Shown here piece after piece: positions 50,449 to 58,989 of a stretch of 64,000 nt of DNA. A model generated the notes under the pieces. The model was given only the letters and a program-made list of their open reading frames with translations. It was not told the origin of the DNA and did no database searches. Within the stretch, counting starts at the first letter, position 1; each line of letters opens with the position of its first letter. The stretch comes from CAZZEX01 sp964653285. Its GTDB lineage: Bacteria > Chloroflexota > Anaerolineae > B4-G1. The position numbers were made by a program, and so were the translations under genes. Location: positions 1-64,000 of the forward strand of contig CAZZEX010000003.1 in assembly GCA_964653285.1 (NCBI GenBank), in the 5' to 3' direction.

Positions 50449-52756
50449 CTTGAAAGCCTTCCTCGCCCACCACGCCACCCCCTACGACCCCGCCAGCGAC
50501 ACCTACCGCCGGCCCCCCTTCGCCGCGCCGGTGAAGGCCGGCAAGAACACGCCCGTCTACAACGCCCACTCCTACCACACCAAGGTCCCGCCCCAGGGCA
50601 TCGTCCCCTATATCCTGCACTACACCGACCCCGGCGATCTGATCCTCGACCCCTTCTGCGGCTCCGGGATGACCGGCGTGGCCGCACTGATGTGCGCTCA
50701 CCCTCCAGCCGAAGCGTTACACCTGGTATCCGGCGTTCAGCCCGGCCCCCGCTACGCGGTGCTCAACGACCTCTCCCCCGCTGCGACGCACATCGCCTAC
50801 AACTACTGCACCCCTGTTGACGTGGAACCGCTGCGGCGGGAGTTCGAGCGCATCAAGGCCGCGGTGCAGGAAGAGTTCGACTGGCTCTACGGCACGACCT
50901 GCGACCGCTGCGGTGGCCCGGCGACCATCCAGTACACTATCTGGAGCGACGTATTCGAGTGCGCCCGCTGCGGGGAGGAACTGGTGCTGTGGGACGTGGC
51001 GGTGGACTCTGAGAGCGGCAAGGTGCGCAAGAGGTTCACCTGCCCGGTGTGCGGCAAAGAGCAGGTCAAGAAAGGGTTGCACCGGGTGGGGTCGGTGCCG
51101 GTCGTGACCAACTACGAGTGTGCACGCTGCAAGCCCCATCGCGCTGAGCACCCCACAACTGAGACGGAAAAGCAGCGCATCGCCGAGATCGAGAGTGCTG
51201 ACATCCCCTACTGGCACCCTACGGATGAGTTCCCATTGGGCAGGCAGACACGCAAGATTCGGAAGGGGACCGCAGGCATCAGCCGAGTTGACCAGATGTA
51301 CACGAAGCGTAACCTTTGGGCATTGGCGCGGCTCTGGTCCGAGTTCGAAGGTGTCGAAGATGAGCGGATTAGTTCGGCTCTGTGGTTTGCGTTCACTTCA
51401 ATTGGGCTCACGTCTACGAAGATGTATGCCTATCGCGCTACAAGGAAGGGTGGTATTCATAAAGGCACTCTCTACGTTCCTGCTCTCAACTGCGAACTCA
51501 ATGTGGGAGCAAGTATCGCCCGGAAGGTAGGGGGCATGTGCCGTTCTCTGATCAAGACTGGAGAGGGTGGTGTGGTTGTCGCAACTGGTTCAGCAGTCAA
51601 CTTGGGAGACCTACCTCGCGCGAGTGTTGATTATGTTTTCACAGACCCTCCGTTTGGTTTGAATCTTCAGTATGCTGAGATCAACTTTATCTGGGAATGC
51701 TGGCTTCAGCGATTTACGGACTGGTCCCAAGACTGTGTGATGAATTACGTCCACGAAAAAGACCTGGTTTTCTACAGCGATGTGATGACCCAGGCATTTG
51801 TGGAGATGTACCGCGTGCTCAAGCCGGGCCGTTGGGCATCGGTCGTCTTCCACAATACCGACGACGCAGTGTGGCGGGCAATTCAGGAAGGAGCACAAGA
51901 AGCCGGTTTCGACGTGGTCAACGCCATGGCTTTCGACAAGAGACAGGGCACCTTCAACCAGGTCAACATGGGTAAAGACAGTGCCGCTGGCTTTGACGTT
52001 GTGCTCAACCTGTACAAGCCCCGTCGCGACGGCACTAACGGCAGAGCGACACCAATCACTGACGTCGAGACCAAGGTTGTGGAGGCCGTGGCTGCTCACC
52101 TCTCCAACAACCCACCGGCAGAGCATCGCACAACCCAATTCCTGCACAGTTTTACCATCCGTCAGTTGCTTAACTCTAATGTCTTGATCGAGAAGGTGAC
52201 CATCCCCTATCTGGAGGCGGTCCTACCCCACTACTTCAAACAGATTGAGGGCTGCTGGTATCTGCGCGGCGAGCAGGTGATCGAGGGCGGGCTAGGGCTG
52301 ATTGTCAAAGACGAGCCCTCCGCCATCGCCTGGCTTTCGCGCCTGCTGGAGAACGAGCCCCAGACCACCGGCGACCTGATCCCGCAGTGGCAGATGACCA
52401 CGCTCGACGCGCCAATCGCCAAGCCGCTGGACCAGATCCTGGAGGAGAACTTTTGGCAGGATGGGCGCACCGGCCGCTGGCGGCTGCCCACCGAAAAAGA
52501 GCGGCGCAAGATGTCCGCCAAAGAGGAGGTCGCCGCCCAGGCCCACCTGCGCGTCGTCCACCGCTACCTGGATGGCGGCCTGGAGCGCCGCCCTGGCGAC
52601 CTGGAACTGTGCCTCTGGATCCGCTTCTGCTACCGCCGCGAGTTCTATGCCGAGGCGGTGGCCCTCTTCCCCCACGTGGACGAGACCCGCGTGGACGCGG
52701 AGGAGTACCGGAAGGTGCGCAAGATTGTCGAGGTGTGCCGGCTGAAAGGCGAGTAG
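50432..52756 (+). CDS. N6/N4-type DNA methyltransferase with zinc ribbons, in place of PglX
   Basis: A 774-aa enzyme. The SAM motif LILDPFCGSGMTGVAAL is at about 70-85 and the catalytic motif FTDPPFGLNLQY near 403. Between them sit four CxxC knuckles (CDRC, CARC, CPVC, CARC; about 157-235), probably two zinc ribbons for DNA recognition. After about residue 690 comes a helical domain also found in the protein at 53432. This is not an Eco57I-like PglX (about 1200 aa). ATG 50432 with AGGAGG 11 bases upstream, inside the abiEii end. Confidence 0.85.
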   Translation: MPKPNDLKAFLAHHATPYDPASDTYRRPPFAAPVKAGKNTPVYNAHSYHTKVPPQGIVPYILHYTDPGDLILDPFCGSGMTGVAALMCAHPPAEALHLVSGVQPGPRYAVLNDLSPAATHIAYNYCTPVDVEPLRREFERIKAAVQEEFDWLYGTTCDRCGGPATIQYTIWSDVFECARCGEELVLWDVAVDSESGKVRKRFTCPVCGKEQVKKGLHRVGSVPVVTNYECARCKPHRAEHPTTETEKQRIAEIESADIPYWHPTDEFPLGRQTRKIRKGTAGISRVDQMYTKRNLWALARLWSEFEGVEDERISSALWFAFTSIGLTSTKMYAYRATRKGGIHKGTLYVPALNCELNVGASIARKVGGMCRSLIKTGEGGVVVATGSAVNLGDLPRASVDYVFTDPPFGLNLQYAEINFIWECWLQRFTDWSQDCVMNYVHEKDLVFYSDVMTQAFVEMYRVLKPGRWASVVFHNTDDAVWRAIQEGAQEAGFDVVNAMAFDKRQGTFNQVNMGKDSAAGFDVVLNLYKPRRDGTNGRATPITDVETKVVEAVAAHLSNNPPAEHRTTQFLHSFTIRQLLNSNVLIEKVTIPYLEAVLPHYFKQIEGCWYLRGEQVIEGGLGLIVKDEPSAIAWLSRLLENEPQTTGDLIPQWQMTTLDAPIAKPLDQILEENFWQDGRTGRWRLPTEKERRKMSAKEEVAAQAHLRVVHRYLDGGLERRPGDLELCLWIRFCYRREFYAEAVALFPHVDETRVDAEEYRKVRKIVEVCRLKGE

Positions 52757-52832
52757 GGAGGGAACCTATATCAGGGCTTTACCGAAGCCGCCTGACCTAA
52801 CCCCCCAGCCCCCTTCCCTGCAAGGGAAGGGG

Positions 52833-53090
52833 GGCGGAAGCTCTCTCTCCACTCTCCGCTTCGGGGAGGGGGGGAGCGGAAGCTCTCTCTCCACTCTCCG
52901 CTTCGGAGAGGGGGGGAGCGGAAGCTCTCTCTCCACTCTCCGCTTCGGGGGGGGAGCGGAAGCCCCCTCTCCCCTCTCCGCTTCGGGGAGGGGGGGGAGC
53001 GGGAGCCCTTTCTCCCCTCTCCGCTTCGGGGGGGGGGGAGCGGAAGCCCTCTCTCCCCTCTCCGCTTCGGGGAGGGGCCGGGGGAGGGGT
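52833..53090. repeat. Tandem array of palindromic GC-rich units
   Basis: Five to six copies of a 50-60-bp unit GAGCGGAAGCTCTCTCTCCA / CTCTCCGCTTCGGGGAGGGG with point and length changes, running from the methyltransferase end to MITE copy C. Each unit contains the self-complementary CCCTCTCCGCTTCGGGGAGGG. Units abut with no unique spacers, so this is not CRISPR. Confidence 0.8.
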
Positions 53091-53120
53091 TCTCTTGGCA
53101 GACTTTGGGATAGCCTTGAC

Positions 53121-53250
53121 CGCAGTATCGCAAAAGTCGCCCTGACGGTTAGCCGTCATTCTGAGCGTAGCGAAGAATCTCCCTACTACCTTGGTCGAAA
53201 CCCTTCGCTTCGCTCAGGGTGACAGGGTGAGTTTTGCGCCATTGCGATAC
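53121..53250. mobile_element. MITE-like dispersed repeat, copy C
   Basis: About 130 bp. Left end CGCAGTATCGCAAAAGTCGC and right end GTATCGCAATGGCGCAAAAC (read inward) form imperfect terminal inverted repeats. The core GTTAGCCGTCATTCTGAGCG and CTTCGCTTCGCTCAGGGTGA are close to copies B and D. Confidence 0.7.
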
Positions 53251-53282
53251 GAGATATTGGCGGGGCTACAGTCTTCGAGGAG

Positions 53283-53362
53283 GTGTCTGGATCACGAAGG
53301 TCACGAAAGAACGCGAAAGCCACGAAGTTTTCGTGCTTTTCGTGCCCTTTCGCGTGTTTCGT
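53283..53362. repeat. 8-nt iterated hairpin (CACGAAGG type)
   Basis: CACGAAGGTCACGAAAGAAC then GCGAAAGCCACGAAG, a short loop TTTTCG, and the mirrored arm TTTTCGTGCCCTTTCGCGTG then TTTCGTGG. The arms are built of seven- to eight-base iterations and pair with each other over about 35 bases. Confidence 0.75.
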
Positions 53363-53431
53363 GGTTCAGGGCCCCGTGTCAAAGTCGTCACTATGAACAG
53401 ATTGCCGGTGTCCGGTTAGGGGGGAGAACTC

Positions 53432-54169
53432 ATGTCCGCGTCAGTTTTTGAAGTGCAATCCGATTACGAAGTGCCACTTCTTCGTCTGCTGCCCACACTT
53501 GAGGGAGGTCAGGGACAGGCAAGCGAAGTCATTCGTCTCTTCGCTGAACGCTATGAAGACAACATCCACGCTGACCAGCGCGAACTGTTATCAAGGGGGA
53601 TACCCAGATGGCACGTAAACGTGCAGCGGGCGCGGTATGGACTCGTGCAATGCGGCCTGATGGACGCACCGGCACATGGCGTCTGGCGCATCACCGAGGC
53701 AGGACGCCAATGGCTTCAGGAGCACCCCGAAGCGACACGACTGGAACCCGGACGTCGCCCGCGACGGCCCCGCTCTCGACGGAGCCGCACGACCGTTCCG
53801 CCAGACGTCACGCTAGAGCAACTCAAAGCCACCAAAGCCGTGATGCCCCCTGATCAGTTCCGCCACATCTGGGGGGAACTCTACGACCAGTTGCTGGCCG
53901 AGGAACGCGCCCGCTCCAAGACCAGCATCTCTAACCGGGAACTGGGCACCCGGGCCCGCGCCGTCCTGCGCGAGGTGCACGGTTTTCTGGACGGCAACGC
54001 CGCTGCCTCCTCAGAGAAGGCCTACGACTGGATGCAGTTCTGCTACGCGCTGGGCCTGTATCGTGAGACGGCCGCCCTCTTCGCCTTCGTCTTTCAGGAC
54101 GACTTGCCCGCATGGGCCTACGAACGTGCGCGCAAAGTGGCGGAGGCGTGTCGAGCGCGACTGGGGTAG
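53432..54169 (+). CDS. Winged-helix protein sharing the methyltransferase's C-terminal domain
   Basis: A 245-aa protein. Residues 1-95 form a winged-helix domain like the Mrr N-terminal domain (VPLLRLLPTLEGGQGQASEV; RARYGLVQCGLMDAPAHGVW; ITEAGRQWL). An Arg-rich linker follows. Residues 165-245 (VLREVHGFLDG, YDWMQFCYALGLYRETAALF, YERARKVAEACRAR) match residues about 695-774 of the methyltransferase upstream. Probably binds DNA and the same partner as the methyltransferase. No nuclease motif is present. ATG 53432 with GGGGAG upstream. Confidence 0.7.
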   Translation: MSASVFEVQSDYEVPLLRLLPTLEGGQGQASEVIRLFAERYEDNIHADQRELLSRGIPRWHVNVQRARYGLVQCGLMDAPAHGVWRITEAGRQWLQEHPEATRLEPGRRPRRPRSRRSRTTVPPDVTLEQLKATKAVMPPDQFRHIWGELYDQLLAEERARSKTSISNRELGTRARAVLREVHGFLDGNAAASSEKAYDWMQFCYALGLYRETAALFAFVFQDDLPAWAYERARKVAEACRARLG

Positions 54170-54191
54170 CGGAAGAGCGATGCGCTGGGAA

Positions 54192-54291
54192 CTTCGAACC
54201 ACTGAAGCGCTGAATTCGCTGATGACACTGAAAAAGCCCCATATTTCAGCGCATTCAGTGCGCTCAGTGTTTCAGCGATTCAAAGTGGAGA
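54192..54291. repeat. 8-nt iterated hairpin (CACTGAAG type)
   Basis: CCACTGAAGCGCTGAATTCG then CTGATGACACTGAAA, loop AAGCCCCATAT, and the mirrored arm TTCAGCGCATTCAGTGCGCT then CAGTGTTTCAGCGATTCAAAG. Same architecture as 53283-53362 but different unit. It lies in the leader of the next gene. Confidence 0.7.
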
Positions 54292-54295
54292 TACC

Positions 54296-54781
54296 ATGAG
54301 CCATGCGGAGAGCCTCCCATCCCTGGATGAACTATTGCGCAGCCTCAATCACACCGACACCCTGACCACCAGCCGCGCTCTGACCCACCTGGAGAGCCTG
54401 AGCCTGCTGCGTCGCTCCGAACAGCGTCGCGGGCCGGGGGTCTATTACACCCTGGTCGAAAAAGAGGAAACTCCTCAGATTACTTCTAAGGTTACTCCTG
54501 ATACTGTGTCCCAACTCCTTATCTTGTTGAGAAAAGGAAAACGACTCTCAAGGGATGAAACCATCACACTTGTCATTTCGCTCTGCACCAAGCGACCACA
54601 CACAGCGCGCGAGTTAGCCCAGATTTTGAATCGCAACGCCGATTACCTGCGTAACGCCTATCTTTCGCCGTTGGTGCGAGAAGGACGGCTGCAACTCACC
54701 GGTGCGCCCAACGACCCCAACGTCGCCTACCGCGCGATAACAAACAAAGACACGGGCAATGACAGCAGAATCCCTATATGA
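54296..54781 (+). CDS. Double winged-helix protein
   Basis: A 161-aa protein with two winged-helix segments: TSRALTHLESLSLLRRSEQR near the N-terminus and KRPHTARELAQILNRNADYL, RNAYLSPLVREGRLQLTG near the C-terminus. The latter is like the C-terminal winged helix of some AAA-4/RecG-like proteins, without the catalytic part. Could be a regulator or DNA-binding subunit. No clear ribosome-binding site, and the preceding iterated hairpin lies a few bases before the ATG. It overlaps pglZ by 23 bases. Confidence 0.65.
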   Translation: MSHAESLPSLDELLRSLNHTDTLTTSRALTHLESLSLLRRSEQRRGPGVYYTLVEKEETPQITSKVTPDTVSQLLILLRKGKRLSRDETITLVISLCTKRPHTARELAQILNRNADYLRNAYLSPLVREGRLQLTGAPNDPNVAYRAITNKDTGNDSRIPI

Positions 54782-57464
54782 CCATTTCGAGCACCTCATC
54801 GCCTGTCTGCCGCCCCAGGCGCGGCTGGCGCTCGCGCTGGACCCGCCTGGACTGCTGGGGCTGGGGGAAGCCGTAGAGGTCGAGGGGCGGCGCTGGACCG
54901 TCTTCCGCTACGATGGCAACGACCTGGCCTTCCGCCAGGCCTACGGCCACCACGGGCCGGACACCCCCCACCTGGTCTGGATCACCCGTCCCCCTGGCTA
55001 TCTGACCACACGACCACTTGACCTCAGTTTCCTGACCGGCGTGGTGCGCCGCGCCGACGCGATCCTCGATCTCAGCCTGCTCGGCGTGCTCAAGGCCCTC
55101 AAGCCCCGCGAGACCTGGCCGCCGGCAGCGGTGGCCCGCTTCGAGCCGCTCATCGCCGCTCACCTGGGCACGGTGCTGGCCGCCCACGCCGACCTGCGCC
55201 GCGTGCTGGGCCCCGGCGTTCCCCTGGACACCCACTGCCTGCGTGCGCTGGTGCTGCACGCGCTCCATCCGGCCGTCCCCATGGGCGACCTGACCTTCCG
55301 CGACCCGGACCCCCGCCGGGCGCTCACCCGCTACCTGCGGCTACTCGTGCAGGAGGAGTGGGACGAGGAAGGGCTGGCCTTGCTTCAGGATCAAGCCCGC
55401 CTGGCCCCAGGGCCTCCTGCTGAGGAACTGGCCCCCTGGTTCGAAGCGCCCCCGGTGGCGTTGATGCGCTACCTGTACCTGCGCCGCCTCCTGGCCCGGC
55501 AGCGCGTCGCCAACATCGCCGCCGTCACGCGCGCGCTGCTCCCCTTCGACCCGCGCCCGCTGGAGCCCGGAGTGGGCTTCGCGCTGTATCTGTGGGACGA
55601 CGACCCCGCCTGGCGCGAGTCTCTGATCGTCCGTACCGAGCACATGCTGGACAAGGTAGAACTGGACGAGGCCCTGGCCCTGCTGGGGGCCGGCCGCCCC
55701 GCCGATCTCTTCGCCGCCCTGGCCGAGGCCGAGACGCCGGCCGTGGTCTACGGGCTGGGTCGGCAGCTACTGTCCGGCATAACCGGCACCGAGGAACTGG
55801 GCCGCATCGCTCTCACCTGGACGCGCCGCCGTCCGCCATTGGCCGCCTGGCCCAAGACCTCCTACAGCCGCCACGCCCGTGACCTGGCTGGCTTCCTGGA
55901 CGAACTGGCCTTCCTGTTCGACCGCCTCACTCAAGAGCGTCGCCCTGAGCCTGTCGAAGGGATGAGTCCGCCGACGGGGGCGGCTGGTCTGGTAGACTGG
56001 TACGTCGAACAGCGGTTCTACGATCTGGAGTATGCTGGCGCCCGCGCCGCCGATGCGCTCCAGCGGCTGCCAGGGCTGACCGAAACCCTGCGGCCCCTGC
56101 TCGACCAGGTACGGGCGACGGTACGACAACACCTCAACCGCCTGGATCAGGAACTGGCCCGTCGCATCGGCGAGGACTGGCGCGGCTACCTGGGCCACCC
56201 GCGTCTATCGTCCAACGTCCTGCGAGATGCGCTTATCAAGCCACGCCAGAAGGTCAGCTGCGAATCTAGCGTCTGGATCATCGTCTTCGACGGTATGCGC
56301 TACGATAGTTGGGAGCGGGTCGTCAAGCCTCGCCTCCTGGAGCGCTACAGCCTGGAGCGGGAGCGGCCCTACCTGAGCCTGCTTCCCTCGTGGACCACCA
56401 TCGCCCGCACGGGGCTCCTGGCCGGCAAGCCTCCCGAAGGCTGGCGCAGTTACCGCGGCCGGGTCACGCTGAACCAGGAGATGTTGGCGGCACGGCTTTT
56501 TGGCCTGAGCGAGGCCGAGCGCAAGCGGAGGTTGCGCTTCTACTCCGGGATGGAATCGGACCGCACCCAGCGCAAACTCGACCGGCGCAAGCGGTTTCCT
56601 TACAACGTCCTCGTCTTCAACGTCAGCGACGACAACCTCCACGCCATGCGGGGCAACCTGGTGGCGCTGAACGAGGTGGTCGCATCGCTGCTGAAGGGCA
56701 TCCTGGAGACACTGGACAATCTGGTGCAGCCGGACGACACGCTCATCGTCACCAGCGACCACGGCTTCGTCGAACTGGAAGAAGGCCAAGCGATCACCAT
56801 CCGCGATGACACTCGCTGGCAGCGTTACGTCGAGGGTGGCCGGCACCCCGTCCATTACCGCTTCATCCGGGGCGTGGAGCGACCGGGGGGGTTGGCCGAC
56901 GAGGATGCCCTGACGTTCGAGTATCCCAATCTGCGCGACGGCCAGTTCACCGTGGCGGTGGGCCGGCGCTGGTTTGCCCGCGAGGGGACCACCCGCCCCG
57001 ACCGCTACGCCCACGGCGGGCTGAGCCTGGCCGAGATGGTCGTCCCCGGCGCGGTGCTGCGTCCCATCGTCGCGCCGCTGGTCAGGCTAGCACTGGAGAG
57101 TTTCCCGCGTGCGCTGACCGTGCAGGAGGGAGAGGAGACCGTCATTGCGCTCACGCTGGTCAACAGCGGCAACCAGCCGGCCCATTTCACGCTGGAGGTC
57201 GGGGCCAACACTGCCCGCGAGGCCCACCGCCAGGAGGGAGACCTGCGGCCGGGGCAGCGTCTCCCCGCCTCCTACCGCTTCACGCCCGTCTACGCCGACG
57301 TCCCAGGCGAGGTGGGCACGGAGCGCGTCACCGTCAAAGTCACGTACCAGGACGCCGGGGGGAAGCGCCGGAAACTGTCACGCTCCGCGACGGTCACCGT
57401 CGAGCCGCGCAAAGACGTCGTGAAGTTCAGTCTGGGCGGCCTGGACGAGTTGGATGATTTGTGA
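54759..57464 (+). CDS. pglZ: PglZ alkaline-phosphatase-superfamily protein
   Basis: Hallmark BREX protein, 901 aa. The phosphatase core has WIIVFDGMRYDSW (about 507), the putative nucleophile Thr in PSWTTIARTG (about 544), VTSDHGFVEL (about 664) and RYAHGGLSLAEMVVPGAVL (about 750). The last 140 residues are an Ig-like domain (LTLVNSGNQPAHFTLEVGAN). A CCCTGAGC...GAAGGG palindrome is inserted in frame near residue 395, giving RPEPVEG. The start overlaps the previous gene by 23 bases. Confidence 0.88.
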   Translation: MTAESLYDHFEHLIACLPPQARLALALDPPGLLGLGEAVEVEGRRWTVFRYDGNDLAFRQAYGHHGPDTPHLVWITRPPGYLTTRPLDLSFLTGVVRRADAILDLSLLGVLKALKPRETWPPAAVARFEPLIAAHLGTVLAAHADLRRVLGPGVPLDTHCLRALVLHALHPAVPMGDLTFRDPDPRRALTRYLRLLVQEEWDEEGLALLQDQARLAPGPPAEELAPWFEAPPVALMRYLYLRRLLARQRVANIAAVTRALLPFDPRPLEPGVGFALYLWDDDPAWRESLIVRTEHMLDKVELDEALALLGAGRPADLFAALAEAETPAVVYGLGRQLLSGITGTEELGRIALTWTRRRPPLAAWPKTSYSRHARDLAGFLDELAFLFDRLTQERRPEPVEGMSPPTGAAGLVDWYVEQRFYDLEYAGARAADALQRLPGLTETLRPLLDQVRATVRQHLNRLDQELARRIGEDWRGYLGHPRLSSNVLRDALIKPRQKVSCESSVWIIVFDGMRYDSWERVVKPRLLERYSLERERPYLSLLPSWTTIARTGLLAGKPPEGWRSYRGRVTLNQEMLAARLFGLSEAERKRRLRFYSGMESDRTQRKLDRRKRFPYNVLVFNVSDDNLHAMRGNLVALNEVVASLLKGILETLDNLVQPDDTLIVTSDHGFVELEEGQAITIRDDTRWQRYVEGGRHPVHYRFIRGVERPGGLADEDALTFEYPNLRDGQFTVAVGRRWFAREGTTRPDRYAHGGLSLAEMVVPGAVLRPIVAPLVRLALESFPRALTVQEGEETVIALTLVNSGNQPAHFTLEVGANTAREAHRQEGDLRPGQRLPASYRFTPVYADVPGEVGTERVTVKVTYQDAGGKRRKLSRSATVTVEPRKDVVKFSLGGLDELDDL
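55941..55961 (+). repeat. REP-like palindrome inserted in frame in pglZ
   Basis: CGCCCTGAGCCTGTCGAAGG plus G, the same CCCTGAGC/GAAGGG motif that occurs in the intergenic repeats of this window. It encodes RPEPVEG in a predicted loop between helices. Confidence 0.7.
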
Positions 57465-57467
57465 TCA

Positions 57468-57518
57468 AGACCGGAGAAGCAGGAGGCAAGAGGCAAGAAG
57501 CATCCTGCATCCTGACTT
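57468..57518. repeat. Low-complexity 7-8-nt iterations before brxL
   Basis: GGAGAAGCAGGAGGCAAGAG then GCAAGAAGCATCCTGCATCC: degenerate iterations like those at 4.1 and 32 kb. Between pglZ and the brxL ribosome-binding site. Confidence 0.55.
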
Positions 57519-57530
57519 CAAGGAGGAGGA

Positions 57531-58970
57531 GTGGATAACCTGACGGTTGAAGTAGATACGCTGGCGCAGCAACACCTGGGCGACCGGGTCGTCCTCAAGC
57601 CCCTCACGCGCTGGAACGAGGCCTACAAGGAGTTTCCGCGCTACGTGATGGAGTACCTGTGCGCAAGATACGTGGACCCGGGCAACCCCATCCCCGGCCA
57701 GATGCGGATTGACCGCCTCCTGAGCGAGCACTACGCCGAGAGCGAGGCCCGCGAGTTGATCAAGAGCCGCATCAAGGAACAGGGGGAGTATGTCCTGTTG
57801 GGGCAGTTGCAGGTGCGGCTCGACCAGGCTCGCGACCATTACTGGGCGGAAGTGCCGGCGCTGGGCGACAACTTCGTGCGCATCAGCCCGCGCGTCCTGA
57901 GCGATTACGGCGAACCGCTGCTATCCGGCGGAGCCTGGGGCACGATGAACATCGAGTACGACGCCCGCTACGAACTCAAGGGCCGCATCTACCCCTTCTT
58001 CATCCGCCAGTTCCGCCCCTTCCAGATCACCCGCCTGGACCTGGACGACTACGTCGAGAAGCGGAGCCTGTTCGACACCGACACCTGGATCGGCCTCTTG
58101 ATCCAGTCCATCGGCTTCAACCCCGACCGGCTGAGCGAGCGGGAGCGATGGCTGATGCTCCTACGGCTGGTGCCCTTCGTCGAGGCCAACTACAACCTGA
58201 TCGAACTGGGGCCCCGCGAGACCGGGAAGACCTACACCTTCCGCAACACCTCCAGCCGTTCCTTCGTCATCTCCGGCGGCAAGGCCACGCCGGCCACGCT
58301 GTTCTACAACATCGCCACCCGCAAGATCGGCATCCTGGGCTACAAGGACGTCGTCTTCTTCGATGAGATCGCCAGCACCCACTTCACTGATCCGGAGGCG
58401 ACGATCAGCGTCCTCAAGGACTTCATGCAGACCGGCCACTTCAGCCGGGGGCGGCTGGAGTTCACGGCCCAGGCCAGCATTGTCCTGGGAGGCAATATTG
58501 ACACCGACATGGAACGGCGGGAGCCTTCGCCGCGTTACCGCCATCACTTCGAGATCCTGCCGCCGGAGTTACAGGATCCCGCCTTCCTGGACCGCATCCA
58601 CGCCTTCTTGCCCGGCTGGGAGATGCCCAAGGTGCGCCCGGAGAACTATGCGACCGGCTACGGTTTCATCACGGACTATATGGCCGAGATTTTCACCCGT
58701 CTCCGCCGCCGCAACTACCAGACCCACATCGCGGCCCACGTGGACTTTGGGGGGATGACCGGGCGCAACCAGGATGCAGTCAAGAAGACCACGGCGGGCC
58801 TGCTGAAACTCGTCTTCCCCCACCGCACCGCCGATGACCTGGAGCGGGATGAACTGGAGATGTGCCTGGCCCTGGCCGTCGAATGCCGCCAGCGGGTGCT
58901 GGATCAACTGGCGGTGATGTCGCCGGAGGAGTTTGGTGGGGTGAGGGTGGAGGTGAGGGTGGAGGAGTGA
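57531..58970 (+). CDS. brxL: BrxL-like AAA+ protein, short form
   Basis: AAA+ protein of BREX systems. The N-terminal region opens GDRVVLKPLTRWNEAYKEFP-RYVMEYL; Walker A is ELGPRETGKTYTFRN (about 226-233) and Walker B DVVFFDEIAS (about 276). It ends at residue 479 soon after KTTAGLLKLVFPHR. BrxL of type I BREX is nearer 650-700 aa with a Lon-like C-terminal domain, so that domain seems absent. GTG 57531 with AAGGAGGAGGA upstream. Last gene of the locus. Confidence 0.85.
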   Translation: MDNLTVEVDTLAQQHLGDRVVLKPLTRWNEAYKEFPRYVMEYLCARYVDPGNPIPGQMRIDRLLSEHYAESEARELIKSRIKEQGEYVLLGQLQVRLDQARDHYWAEVPALGDNFVRISPRVLSDYGEPLLSGGAWGTMNIEYDARYELKGRIYPFFIRQFRPFQITRLDLDDYVEKRSLFDTDTWIGLLIQSIGFNPDRLSERERWLMLLRLVPFVEANYNLIELGPRETGKTYTFRNTSSRSFVISGGKATPATLFYNIATRKIGILGYKDVVFFDEIASTHFTDPEATISVLKDFMQTGHFSRGRLEFTAQASIVLGGNIDTDMERREPSPRYRHHFEILPPELQDPAFLDRIHAFLPGWEMPKVRPENYATGYGFITDYMAEIFTRLRRRNYQTHIAAHVDFGGMTGRNQDAVKKTTAGLLKLVFPHRTADDLERDELEMCLALAVECRQRVLDQLAVMSPEEFGGVRVEVRVEE

Positions 58971-58989
58971 GAGAGAACCGGAACGAGCG

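Noticed and set aside
52833..53090. Possible CRISPR array
   Set aside because: Repeat units abut each other and are themselves palindromic, with no unique spacers and no cas gene nearby.
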